This document shows positions 1 through 12,400 of a stretch of DNA of 64,000 nt, one piece after another (positions within the stretch are counted from its first letter, which is position 1; every line of letters starts with the position of its first letter). This DNA is from Trichopria drosophilae. Lineage: Eukaryota; Arthropoda; Insecta; Hymenoptera; Diapriidae. A program made the translations under genes and the position numbers. Under the pieces are notes generated by a model. That model worked only from the letters and a program-made list of their open reading frames with translations, did no database searches and was not told the DNA's origin. The DNA is taken from NCBI GenBank assembly GCA_030407085.1, contig CM059585.1, positions 120,013,001-120,077,000 of the forward strand, in the 5' to 3' direction.

Positions 1-321
1 AATCCCAAAATAAACTGTCGGCTTTGCAATTACACCGCTAACAAACAGATTGGAGATTCGATTCAATTTGACATTGGAATTCTGACATTATAATCATAAT
101 AATTTGAAATGATGATATAATAGTTTTAAGGAACACTTTTAAAAAAGATTCTATAGAAGTAGTAAATATTCACTGCATTATAACAAAATAATTGGTACGA
201 TTGAAGGGGGCAAACGTTCAACTTTTACCCTGAAGATATGCAATTCACTCCCTTGGATCAAATCTTATGGTTAAAGTGAACCTGTCTGTCGATCATTTAC
301 CTCTACTCTATCGAAAAGTGT

Positions 322-577
322 GTAGTAAACCCTCCCTTAATTGGTCTCCCCTTATAATGCATCCCCTCTTAAGTTATAGGGTACTCCTCTCTTAACTTAT
401 GACTTCCCCTAACTCCACCTATTTCCTGACCTTCTCTGATCAAGTAATGTTGAGCAGGTAAGAGGAAATGAAAGGAAAAAACTTACCGGAAAAAGAAAAA
501 TAAAGATTAGGGTAGGAATAAAATAACTTAAGAAGGCGGAGGTCATAAGTATCATTAAGGGAGTGGAGGGCTACTAC
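322..577. mobile_element. MITE with GTAGTAAACCCTCCCTTAA-type ends
   Basis: The left end GTAGTAAACCCTCCCTTAA is mirrored by a right end CATTAAGGGAGTGGAGGGCTACTAC (inverted, with a few differences). The interior is rich in CCCCTTA and TAAGG words. No coding capacity in 256 bp. Confidence 0.7.
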
Positions 578-1770
578 ATCTAAAAACGACTTGAAAGGTA
601 TGCAAAATAATGTCACTCGGATGTAATCTAACGTAATTTTGTTAAAATAACATGAACATGACGTGAAATGGCATTAGAATAAAAGAAAAATGCTTTTAAA
701 AAAACTATTACCATAATCAAGCTCATAAATTCCCAATATCATTATGATCAATTAATCCAAGACTCTCATTACTTCTTCCACTATATTTCAACGGGCCAGG
801 AAATTCATTACCACTATTTCAGGAGGAAATTCGTAGAATTACACCGAGGAAGCCAATCAAACTATGGGCGGAGTTCGAATAAGGGAGAAATTGAATCAAC
901 TTCTCGCAAAATCGAAATTCAGTCAATGTCTATTTCATTCTAGTGTTCATCCGTGCCTGTCCCTTCAGCCGAACCACAAAAACCCACTCCTGAATTTGAA
1001 TTCCGAAATGTCCGTAGCGAGCAATGCTATGGAATCTGTCACCCTCGCAATGTACAATACTTTCATCGAGACGTCGAAAGTGCTTTTCAAGATGCAGACA
1101 ATTTTTTTGTTGCCTCGTGGAACTTGAAAAAGATGTTACGTTCCAAGGCAAATAATTCATTTTCAGACTTTGAGACGAGATGCGGTTTGTTGAAGTCCAT
1201 CAAGGTCCGCCAGAAAATGTGTCGTGTCATCGCCCGCAGAAATAAATCCAGATGCAAGATGACGTGCGAAATAAATAAACGATTTTCTCGTCATATATAC
1301 GAGTGGTTCGCACAAGCTCCAAGTTTATCTAGACCTGTAATCTTCTTTCCTTTGCCCATCTTTCATTTCTCCGACGGATGTCCCGCGTAATATTCACGTT
1401 CCATGTTCCCAGTTTACGTTTCTTTTTCACCCCATTCGCTGCTCGCGACAAGCTTCGTGCGTTATCGCGGCAGTCCTTTTCTCGCAGTGGCGATGAATAA
1501 CACTTTTAGAAAAAGCATTTTCCTTCCAGAACATTCCCTACCTCGAGCCCACAAACCGCCCATCGACATCTATCACTCCACCAATCTTTTCGAAAGAAAA
1601 GCCGTCTCGAGGAATTCAGTAACCTGTGCATTGTCGGCGATATGAAGGTGCCAAAACCAGTGACGAACAAAATATTTTAGCAGAAAAATAGTATTTTATA
1701 TACAGTCCTGCTTCTGTAGTTGCAGTTTTCTTAATTCCTTCTGTCAAGGCATGTCCCAAATATTCCGTAA

Positions 1771-1848
1771 TTGCTTGTTTAGATTCCCCCTCCCCCGTAA
1801 GTCCCCGTCTGGCTTGCCTAGACTCCCCCTCCCCCGTAGGTCCCCGTC
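1771..1848. repeat. Two-copy 39-bp tandem repeat rich in CCCCCTCCCCC
   Basis: Units at 1780 and 1819 share CCCCCTCCCCCGTA and GTCCCCGTC with few changes. The preceding bases (TTGCTTGT, GGCTTGCC) are also alike. Confidence 0.75.
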
Positions 1849-2247
1849 GTAAGGAGAAATGTGAACTTACACGCATGCGCATGTAAATTTGATCCCCGGT
1901 TCGATACATGGAGAAGGGGAAGCAGTGGGCGACAAATGATAATGAGGGAATGGGGGGAAATTCATTCCCGACCGAACCACAATTACGAGGGGAGGACTGC
2001 ATGTAATAAACGTTATTATTTCAAGGCACTTCATGTTAGAATTAGAATATTCAGCTGCTTAAAATACGATTGCAAATAGTTACAAATTTTATTTAAAACA
2101 ATAGTTATTACTGACAGTATACACGGGATGAAGGATCTAGGTTTCATAGCATGAAAACTGTCGCTTTGAAAGCATTGAATGTTATTGTGCTAAATTGGTT
2201 AGAAGTGAACTCTATTGCAGTATAAGTTCACTCCTATAAAGCATATA

Positions 2248-2566
2248 CAGTAGAACCCCCTTTTTATGACATGGGTCGGTTCCGCGACTTCCCCTCAAGC
2301 TCCCGTTTATCGACATGCCACCTAGAAAAGTGCGTTCCCCCACCGCAACCCATCGACAAGTATGCTAAAGTGACGTCACACGTCACTCGACCAATGCGGT
2401 TGTTTCGCGGGCTATGCACGTATACATGCGCCGTCTGGTGAGGGGAAGCGTTTAGACGTGATGGGGATGACAGGAATCGCTGGTATGTCGTTAAAAGGGG
2501 TTTCACTAGTGTCGTAGAAAAGAGTATGTCGATAAACGGAGGTGGCGTTAAAAGGGGGTTCTACTG
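2248..2566. mobile_element. TA-flanked MITE, CAGTAGAACCCCC ends
   Basis: TA at 2246-2247 and 2567-2568 flank perfect terminal inverted repeats CAGTAGAACCCCCTTTT. The ends and TA duplication fit a Tc1/mariner-type non-autonomous element. The internal minus-strand open frame (2264-2506) is a by-product. Confidence 0.85.
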
Positions 2567-4754
2567 TACTGTTTACCAGCTAATAAAGGTAACCTAATGT
2601 GGTAATATAGCTAGGGCGCCGTAGGGGGGGGGGGTCTCCGGCACCGGATACAGAACAATCTTTTGCCGTAATGAATTTGGGTAAACAGTATAGTTCTCAG
2701 CCAGTTAAGACTCTGCTTATAGTGAATTTCACAATCTGTTTACGAATAGAAACAAAATTTATCAATGGAAAATTTTTGTTTGGGGTTGTCTAGTAGTCGT
2801 ATGTATATGTTATAATCACAAAACAATCATTATGACATTAATATAAATTAAATAAATTATATTTTTAAACATTATCAGAAGCGACAGTAGGCGGCTAGTT
2901 AAAATACTGAATTTGGTAAAATTAATGTAAAAATGCAACAATCATGTTTTTTTTAATTCTGACAAAAGAATCTTACTCTTGATTGTTGGTGTAATATTCA
3001 CCAAAATTTATATTGTCCACATTAAATAAGTGTGTTTCTCAAAATAGATAGTAGTCGGCCAGGCGAAAAAGGTAGTTAACGGCCACTTTCAAAAATATTA
3101 AAAACCTTTTAAAAATCAATATATTGCTACTAAATAAGCTTAAATTAATATAGTTAACGGCTTATACCTACAAATTGGTTTAGATGTTAAAATGCTATAG
3201 TTTGAAAATTTCTAAACATTTCAAATACCTTGCATCGTAATCGCTCGGATTCTCAAAACGCTAGGCCTTGTCGAAACATTTATAACCTCAACTAGTGATA
3301 TCGCTAGTGTTTGAAATGTTTAGAATGGTCACTTTACGTCACCTACTGGATCGAAAATATATATACCTCCTGGATTAATTTATTTGAGTGGCTGACCAGG
3401 CAATCACTATTAGAACGATTCAGTCATTCATAATTTTTATTTTTAAGCATAGATTGCTGCCTTATCAACTGAGCACTTTACAACTCTTTTAAACTGTTCT
3501 TAACAATAATTGTATCACATTGATTTTCTTTGTATGGTGAATCAAACAATGCTAAAAATTGTTGTAACTGAAACAATGTGAACCAATTTTGACATAAGAA
3601 AATGGACCAATAATGCAGCGATAACGTCTACATTGAGCTTCATGGGAGAATCTACAAGAGCGAACTATCACTGAATAATTTCTTTAGGAAGTGAAACGAG
3701 GTATTCGATCGGAATGAATAAATGAAGAAAAGTATCGCCTCGGGTATATATCGCAGGTAATTCTGCAATGCCGTGGTTCTGGTGCCAGGCCCCATGTTCA
3801 ATAACGCTCACCCTTAAATCATTAATCAAGACCGTCTATCGAGAGACCGTTCGTCGTCCCACGCCCGACTGTCAAGGATGGGCGCGGCGCCCAGATCCTC
3901 CTTCAGGACTCTGCATAAATTATATTTCCACTCGAACGACATTTAACTCCCGGTCGTCCGTAAGTGAGATTCGATAGGGACAAAATCTAATCGGCCCTTA
4001 AGTACCAATACCCTAACAACTTCTGGTTATCGAGCACTTGCTTCCAATTGCTGGAAAATTAACATCCGGTTGGGAAATATCCATTGAATGTCAAATGAAG
4101 GAAATTCGAGGGAAATATGGAAACTGGTATTGGTTTTCGAATGTTGGAAATATCTAGACAGAGTGAAGTATCTATATAGTGACCTATGGCTAGAGCTACA
4201 TTAAGATGTCTATCTTAAAAAAGTTCGAAATTCCATTTGTAAAAAATGGACACGGCATGAGAGAAGTTTAAGACATCAGCTGTAATTGATATAGCGCAGC
4301 AGAGGTGTTGTGCCCTAAAACAACCACTCTGTATCTAAGACTACCGTCTATGTTTCAGACAACCGCTATCTCAAATTGACAACCATCATCTTAATCGACA
4401 AACGGCAGCAACCTCCAGCATTGTACAACATGTAATTCTACTAGCACGTTTGTAATCTTAAACTTCTTTCAGTGTATACTGCATCCTATTTCAGTAAAAG
4501 GGAGAGAAAAGGGTTTGTAACTTGGATGTACCTTTCTTATCATGTTTAATAAGGCTACATTTTGTAAGCTAATGAAATCTGCATAGACTTCATGTGCTAG
4601 GATAAATAGGATGCAATTACGCGAATGCTCCTTTTCCCAGCTGAAGGTTCGCTGTAGGTTCGAATAATGGATGTTGTCGCTCGCAAGTTAATCATAAACT
4701 GGAAATTGCGATAGGCATTCTAACTATAATCTCTCTCTATATATAAAAAAGAAC

Positions 4755-5140
4755 TCACCTACAATGAAGTGTCCAGGTATTTAAGTATTTGTTGCGATCA
4801 AACGTCCTGAGTTTGAAATACCCAGATTTTAACATGCCCAGTAGATGAATTATTCAGCAGACAATGTAGTTCAGACGATGAAGTGTTCGACGGGAGCATG
4901 TGCCCCAATCATTATGTATCCAGACTATGAAGTACTCAGATCATAATATGATCAATGGATTAATTGTTCAGCATATAAAGTAGTTCTGATAATGAAGTAT
5001 TCGATGGGAAGAAGTGTCCAGACGATCAAGTGTCACAATTTTGAAGTACGCAGATCTTAATATGTGCAGATAATGAATTGTCCAACAGAGAAAGTGATAC
5101 CGGTCATGAAGTGTCTAGGCCGTGAAGTGTCTTCCCACTA
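4755..5140. repeat. Degenerate minisatellite, unit near ATGAAGTGTCCAGA
   Basis: Words such as GATGAAGTGTTCGAC, TATGAAGTACTCAGA, AATGAAGTATTCGAT and CATGAAGTGTCTAG recur about every 18-20 bp over nearly 400 bp, much diverged. Confidence 0.6.
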
Positions 5141-6601
5141 AAATCCTGATATACATACAGAAATGCTCAGGAGACGTTAGGCAAATTACTGAACTTTGCC
5201 TGATACTTATCGACATGCTCAAAACTTTTCCCTTGCTGTGCTCAAGGACTGTTTAAAAGTTTCCCATGCTTTCAACGTTCGAATGTTCTGAAATTATCAT
5301 AATTTATCGTTTATCTATAAAAATGTCAGATTTGTTCATTCAGATACGAATTTAATTAGAATGTCCATTAAACAACACTCATTTTTGTTATTTTCATTAA
5401 TTAATTTCCCTGCACATGAACATACCAATGTACAAAGTTTGCTTCCAATTATAAAACCATTCGAATCTCCAAACCCCATTGCACCAAGTCCCTATGCTAC
5501 GATTCCCGACGCCACAAAAAATTGTAATTAAAAACGCGCAAAAATACCGATATCCCCAACTAAATCTGATTCGATCTAAAGGTTTAACATAGCGCTCTTT
5601 GATATTCGACTTGGCAGAAATTGGAAAGTACCACACAAAGCTCGTGTTGTAAGCTGCGAACCCGTGGTGTAATTTACGAGTAGGGAACGAACGTGTTTTG
5701 TTGTACTGCAGTTGGCACTACCGTTGTCGAGCAGGGAAACAGACAGTAGCCCGTGCAAAGAGCCCTCGAGGCGCGATCTCGCTACGCCCCTGCGCGTTTC
5801 AATGGGGTGATTTTTAATATCGTTCCTACGCGACAATGTCGATATCGTACTTTGCACCCCTCGACCCCCTTTTAACCACCCACGTCCGACCCTACCACGT
5901 CACGGAATCAACGAGGAAAGTCGAATTTAACCGGTTTTTATTGTACGTCGCTAATTTTTTCGAGGATTGCTTGTCCATCCTTTAGCTCGTCTCATCGTAA
6001 CCAATTTGAAAGGCGCTTCACTACCCGCCAAAGAGTAATTATTGGAAAACGATTTAATAAGTGATTTCAAACGTAAATACTGGATTGGCTAACGCTTCAG
6101 GAAGAATGTTTAATGTGGCTTGACGCAAACGCCCTTTTTCAACGTTAATTTTTTGTGTTGAAACCTGACGTTTTAACGGAAATTCGCAAAATATTGAATA
6201 AGCACTTTCGAATGAATTATATTCGAAAAATATTAATAGTGAAAGTAATTTCCATGACGCATGAGTTAAATTTCTAAGGATGTGTGGTAATGAGCAATAT
6301 GTGTATTGCGTTTGGTCAATATCTAATAAAAAATCTAATACTGGCAATTGGATATATTTGAAATGGAGAACGTTCAAGTTATTTACTGTCTGAAGATTCA
6401 TTGGTTATTTGTTTGAAGTAATTTGAGAAAATCAACCGCACCAACAGTATACAATTCATAATAAATAACCGTTAACAATGTACCTATCATGATTCTACAC
6501 ACATCATTTTCGATCTGCATACTTCAATTGCTAGAGTCTGAATCGATGCAGAGCTGAACCCATCAATTGATCTATCCAACCATTCATCCATACATCGACC
6601 C

Positions 6602-6604
6602 ATC

Positions 6605-6638
<34 letters not shown>

Positions 6639-6640
6639 GG
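6602..6640. repeat. CT microsatellite
   Basis: An interrupted (CT)n run with a TTT interruption. Confidence 0.95.
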
Positions 6641-7039
6641 CTTTCTATTTCTTCCAATAATAAATAGTTTTCCTCACTTTCCACTAGATGTCTGCATAGT
6701 GGCTATCCTTTCATGTGCACTCCCCTAATATCAAGCCTCATACACCACCGAATTATCTCCATCATCGCTTCGATATGATATTTTCGTGCAAACCTCCATG
6801 CTCTCACGTTTAGAGTAGATTGCGAATAATTGTCTTAAATTTGCGATCGCAGTTTTGATTTCTACTTAAGTGGAGTAACAAAAATGGTTTTTGACATCAT
6901 TTTTCATCGAAAATTACCTGCTGCAGCCGAAAAACTAAAAATATATTATGAATCCATTAAATGGTATGTAGATATGCTAAATTTAAAAAAAAATTGTTCA
7001 ATAGAGCTTATAACCTATAACAGGATATGTTTTCCTCAA

Positions 7040-7100
7040 TTTTGATATTGCCCTCAACGCGAACGTTTCGAATCCCTTAGATCCTTCTTCAGAAGGCTGA
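7040..7100 (-). mobile_element. Penelope-like 3' terminal motif, relic
   Basis: On the minus strand, CTGAAGAAGGATC is followed 18-25 bases on by TTCGAAACGTTC. This layout is the same as at 32771-32800, where it follows a Penelope GIY-YIG remnant. No protein remnant is clear here. Confidence 0.45.
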
Positions 7101-7734
7101 AAATTTGTTCATTTAGTCATTTCAACAATTTTAAAGAGGTGTCAAGGTGAACACTTCGGAGATAAAGAAAATTATATTGTATATATAAAGAATAGATTTC
7201 CGGGTGTGTACATCACTTAGTTTATTGCGGTTTTCAGCTTAGGGGAATCTTTGTTTAGAAAGAGAAAATAGTCACTTGGAATGAAAGTAGGTGATTACAT
7301 AAGGCAGTTGATTTTTACGATGCATCTGTAGACACTAAACAGCCACATCAAACATTCCAGAATGACCATTTGAAGTTTTACTTAGGCGCGTAAAGATAGT
7401 GCTTAAAGTTTTTTGATGCATCTTTGAGTGCCTAAAGGATAACTTTTCGCAAGAACTTGTATTTTACAAATATCGGAATCCAGAGTGCATAAATTACTTT
7501 ACGAAAAATAGTAATTTCTTATCCAACGTTGCTTACTAAGATTGTGAAATGTCTTTTGGAAGCAAAGGAGACTTTCTAAGAAATCGCTTCACTTCTCACA
7601 TCTTTCTGTCAATCGTGACCATCTTAAATGGTCTCTTCTTTTTCGTCAAATAAATATTTTCATGGTGTCATTTTGTCGAGGCCAGGGGTTTCTTTTAATT
7701 AGATTTTCAAGAAAAGATGAAGCACCATTGACTG

Positions 7735-8110
7735 GACGTTTCGACCGTTCGTGATCCATCTTTAGGATCAGTCCTGTCCGATATAAACGCCAACCACAAT
7801 ATTACTATGCAAATCTACGGTCCAAAAGTCCCAGAAACCTTCCAACCTTTTCTATATATCAGAGAGCAGTAATCTATACCGCTGTTCTGGTTCAACCGAT
7901 GATGGCAGTCAGTGATGAGAAGATGGGATGATGGTGACGGTTGAATAATATAAAGTCATTAGAAGTTTACTAATGGTGATATGAATTCTTCCGATTTTAG
8001 TACCATCTGGCAGTACAGTCGAACGATGATGAGGATATTTTAATATCTGATGATAAAAATAAAATTGTCGTGGCACCGCACTTCTCTTCATGCGATTAAC
8101 CTTCAAAGTT
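7735..8110 (-). mobile_element. Penelope-like element tail, relic
   Basis: The minus strand has CTGATCCTAAAGATGGATC followed by GGTCGAAACGTCC at 7771-7735, typical of Penelope-like 3' ends. Upstream on that strand an open frame (8106-7909) looks like tail coding sequence (KVNRMKRSAVPRQFYFYHQI) but has no diagnostic motif. Confidence 0.45.
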
Positions 8111-9135
8111 TATGAAGACGTGTGAATTTTAACTATCATTATATATAGATAATTTAAAATTTTTATTTTTCCAAAAAAGCCAATATGAAAACTCAATCAT
8201 TTGCTTATACTTTTTTAAGAACATATTAAATGGAATAATAAAAAGTCCAGCTTTCCTCTTAAATCAAAAGTTTTATTACCCAAACACAGAAACGTGCTTA
8301 TAACTCTTCTTCTCTTCTCTCTTTGTCATGAAAAAACAGGATTGAACTGATGGAAAATGCAGTTTGTTACATTCTATATCAGCGAAGTTCGCTTCACTTG
8401 TTTTGCGTCAATGTCGGCTGGATCTGGAAAGACTTGGCGGTAATTTGCTTTTCTTTTAGAACTGAAAGAGGTCTGGTGGACGCCCCTCGAGACTGGCAGG
8501 ATCTGACACACGAGTGGTTACGTTTACGGGATGCTGTTTCGCTTATACACCTCGTGCGTTTGCAATTACGTTTCTTTGTTCGCAAGTTGCTTTCAGGAAC
8601 GGTTAATTAAATATTTAGCAGAGTCAGTAATTTAATATCATGGACAATAGGCGCTTCATTAAGCTTTCGTGTTACGTCAATGTTGCAAAAATAAATGAGG
8701 CTCTAAGAATATTTCAAAACTCGTTATATTCAGCTTGCCGCTGCACGAAATTGTATAAAATTGTTGAGCTTTCGAAAAGTTTCGATTTGCTAAGACATTT
8801 TTATGCTAAGATATAAAACATTTCATTTATTTTTGTTAGTTATTGTAAATTTTATCAGCGCGGAGAATTTGTTCGTTGCTTTCTTCCCTTTATATGTTAT
8901 GTTTTTAGGTGGAATAGTAAAGTAAATGTTTGTTGAATGCAAATCAATCCCCCCCCCCTGTACTTCAGTGTTTCAATACGTTTTTACGATGCCTTTAAGA
9001 TGTCCTTATATGTTATTTTGATGAGATGTGTCTAGCACCAAAAAATGAAAATGTATATGCAATTTTAAGAATAAAAACTCCAGTTGCCATTTGGAGAACA
9101 AGTAATATACACATTTTCGCATTTTCTTTTTCCAG

Positions 9136-9405
9136 ACGAGACTGACAAGGAGGTACCGAATAAAGGCAGGGGTTCCGACCCTGATTCTGCTGGAGGGTGG
9201 TAACGGCTCCGTTGTGACCAGAGGGGGTGTCGAGCGAGCCCTTGCGGATCCTGCAGGGACGAACTTCCCTTGGAAACCGCCTCATCCAAAGGCCACCCTC
9301 GAGGATGCTCCTCTACTTCCCTGCGGCGCTCGGGACAGCAACGAGCCTATGCTCCACGAGGAGCTCCGGCACTGCTTCAAGGGCGTCTACTTCAGCGCAC
9401 ACTGG
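9136..9405 (+). CDS. NXN: Nucleoredoxin exon: end of first Trx-like domain to W of WCPPC
   Basis: 270 bp, 90 codons, phase 0 at both ends. A pyrimidine-rich tract ending in CAG precedes 9136 and the donor GTAAAT starts at 9406. It encodes [14 protein letters not shown], the cis-Pro strand of the first thioredoxin-like domain, an FPW linker, and a stretch ending VYFSAHW. The last codon is the Trp of the catalytic WCPPC motif. The open frame runs on past the donor to 9567, but that extension has no family similarity. The preceding exon was not found in 1-9135. Confidence 0.92.
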
Positions 9406-12400
9406 GTAAATATTATTCCACGAAAGCTATTCCAATTTTCAACGATCAGCCTTCTTTTCGTCCTAACGCTAAGTGCGCTCGCTTTGCGGGAAAATCTCGG
9501 TCGGCAAAAGGTGTATATAAGGCCGATTTATCCGTCGAGAAGTTCTCTTTCAGCGGGTCCTCCTTGAGATTCGACTCGATCGAGCGAAACTTTGACGAAT
9601 GAAAAAAAAGGGTTCTTACTCGTTTTATAAACGCCGGACTATTAGGGCTCGTTAAAAATGAAATTTCCATTAAAATTCGTGCTCGTTAGAAACATTGACA
9701 GACTTTTACTAAGTTATGCGGTTCAGGTATGAGTGCAGGTGCATTAATTGTTTGCATTTCAAAATAAATAATAAAATTCTGAAATACCTCAGATCGACTT
9801 TAATTAAACTTGAGAATGAAAATAATGGTAGACATGATGGGAAATCTAATTACGATCCTGAAAAGCATTAAAAAAACAGCTAGTATTCGCAGTTTTCCGC
9901 AATTGTCTCATGAAATTCTAGAGATTTTAATGTGATTTAGATGAAAGCTATAAAGACAATTTTCATGAGTCATGAGTAAATAGTTTTCGAGAAAAATCCC
10001 GTTTATTGTGTTTTATTTTATTTTTTTCAATTTTTCTACAAAAAAAACACTCTGCATAACAAAAAATTTTCGTTTTGATCATCTCCACATTTATCGAAGC
10101 TTTTTTCGAAATTTTTAATAATTCTGGAGTTAATTGTGAAAAACCATTTTTCATTAAGTAAAATACTTCAAAGTAAACAATTTCAAACAAAAGCATCACA
10201 GGGTCAAGTTGATTCATTGTACAAACGTTAGTCTTTTTATGTTACAATTGTGCATAGAGTAAAGATCGTGCGGCACTCGCTTACGTACAATCTCCCTTAT
10301 TTTATTCTGCGTTTCACAATGGCATAAGATATTCTTTTTAAAAGAGCCGCCAAGACGATCATGTAAACAAAGCTCAAGCAAAAGCAACCCCCAAAGGGCA
10401 ACCGCTCAGTTCGCCAGCTCATTGGTTATTATGTGAAAAAGTCAAATGCCTAGAAAAAGATGTCAAATGAAACATGTTCTAACTGAATGAAGATATTATT
10501 TTATTATGAATTTTCTAAATGTTTAGATAAAATGGAGTTATTTGTGATTCCAAAAATGAACGGCTCTTCTGGCAATTCCTATTCTTAATTGAAAGCAAAA
10601 TATGAATATTATTTACTACATAACTAGATTAATTCTGCTCTAAAAAATGTTTGCTACAACTATAATTTAACAAATTTCTACAAATTAGTTGGGAGTTGAC
10701 TATACAAACTCTTTATTATGTTTTTAACGCTTCGGGAGTAGAACTCGATTTTGCGCCCTATAGTAAAATATTCGGGCGCAAATTATCGACATCCACTCGC
10801 TTCGCTCGTGCGACGAACTTCATGATCGGCGAAGATCGGTAATTGCGACTTTCTAACTTAATATACTATTCTACTATTTCATATCGTAGTAAATATTTTG
10901 TTTGCTTTGTTTTGTTTTGCTTTTGAACATTGGTTTTTCGCGATTTTTTTCATCGTCACGTATTAATCAATGCTTTTATAATTTAATTTACTTTTGATCA
11001 TTATTTACATTAACAAATACCATGGAGTTTTAATTCATTTACAATGTGCATCCACAAATTTCAATTCTATTAGTATCCTCCATTGTTCCTAAAATTGTTT
11101 TTAATTTGTGACAATATTTGTTTATTGTCCAAAATATTTCGTTAATATCATACACCGTCCAAACAACTTATCCTTTCAAATCAGGTATTCTAGAGATCTT
11201 TCCAAAGATATCTTCGAAAAGGCTTCTTGAAAAGATCTTTGTTATAAGGATCTGAAAAAGGGCTCTTATAGAAGTCTTACTTATGATTTCCTAGTATTCA
11301 ATATCAATTCAAAAGAGGTTAAACACTTGAGTTTCAAATTTTTCTCATGTTAAATTTATTTGGTAAAACTATCTGTAGTTTCTTTTTGGAACTCTAGGTG
11401 TTGACCAAATCCAAAAATGAACACGTGTAAAGCGCAAATGTCCTTCCGTACGCCAGCATACGAAGCGACCTTACCGTGTAAGGATAGACTGAGTGCTTTT
11501 AAGGTATTTAAAGAATCAAACGATGTCACAATTTTGTATTAATAATGTTTCATTGCTATTCTATTCATAATAATTGCCCTCCAAATTAGGACACATACAG
11601 CAAGGAGATCATACAAAATTATCTGTTTACGATAACTAAAATGAAAAAAGACTAGAATTCTATTATTCTCAGGAATTTTCAATCGAATTATTTATTTTAC
11701 AGTGGGAATACTCAAAATAGCTCTTGCAGGTGTTTTTTTAATGCGTCCCTCTTGGAAGTGCTATGAACCCTCCATTTTTAAAAAGGACCCAAAAATACTC
11801 TGTCATATATAATTTAAGCAATAATTTGATTTAAACTCTGCAAGACATTTAAAATTTTTGCTAGACATCGTCGATAAATAACAATAATTGAAAATAGAAT
11901 AATTGCTTCGTACTTCTTGATTTTCACAAGATCAAATAATTCTTGATTAAATTCTCTTCGAAGTTCCTCAGAATTCATTTGCATGTAATATCCAGCTACA
12001 TGTGGAATTGATTTCCCTACATTCCACGTGCTGATCACGGATGCGTGCTATTTACTCTATTATCGAAATTTACTCTGATGTGAGAGTTACAGCATATCAT
12101 TAAAATTGCAAATATTGTCATAGAATATTCATTTATTTTGCATTATATTGATTAATAAATGCGACTGAACATATGTCCTTAACTTCATCTAAATTCAACT
12201 AAATTATGATTTGAAATGGATGTAGAAATATGGTTGTAGAATTGTAATTCAACCACTTAGCAATCTCTAATACATTGTTAAAGTTTATTATTTAACTTTT
12301 TGATAATTATTAAACATATAAGTCAATCTCATAAGATCAACCTATTTTATTTTCGATGTATAAAACTGACTTAACAATCTGTCGATTTCTTTTGGCATAA

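Larger units (their letters stand above)
1..9135. other. Presumed upstream NXN intron
   Basis: No exon could be supported. The missing NXN N-terminus should contain a CxxC-like motif, FVSSD and MPWL; none was found here by eye. Apart from the MITEs, minisatellites and Penelope-like tails listed separately, I see AT-rich sequence and a few more complex GC-richer patches (about 860-1640, 3745-3965, 5640-5900). Confidence 0.5.

Noticed and set aside
953..1390. 145-codon + strand open frame
   Set aside because: No recognisable domain, no thioredoxin-like motif, and overlapping open frames on both strands of the same GC-richer patch. It does not supply the missing NXN N-terminus.
9406..9567. Extension of the first NXN exon past its donor
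   Set aside because: The frame stays open but similarity to nucleoredoxin ends exactly at TGG before GTAAAT, and the next exon starts with the expected CPPC.
11814..12038. Possible retrotransposon endonuclease fragment (ISTWNVGK on the minus strand)
   Set aside because: Only a short TWNV-like word matches; no catalytic residues of the endonuclease/exonuclease fold could be followed.
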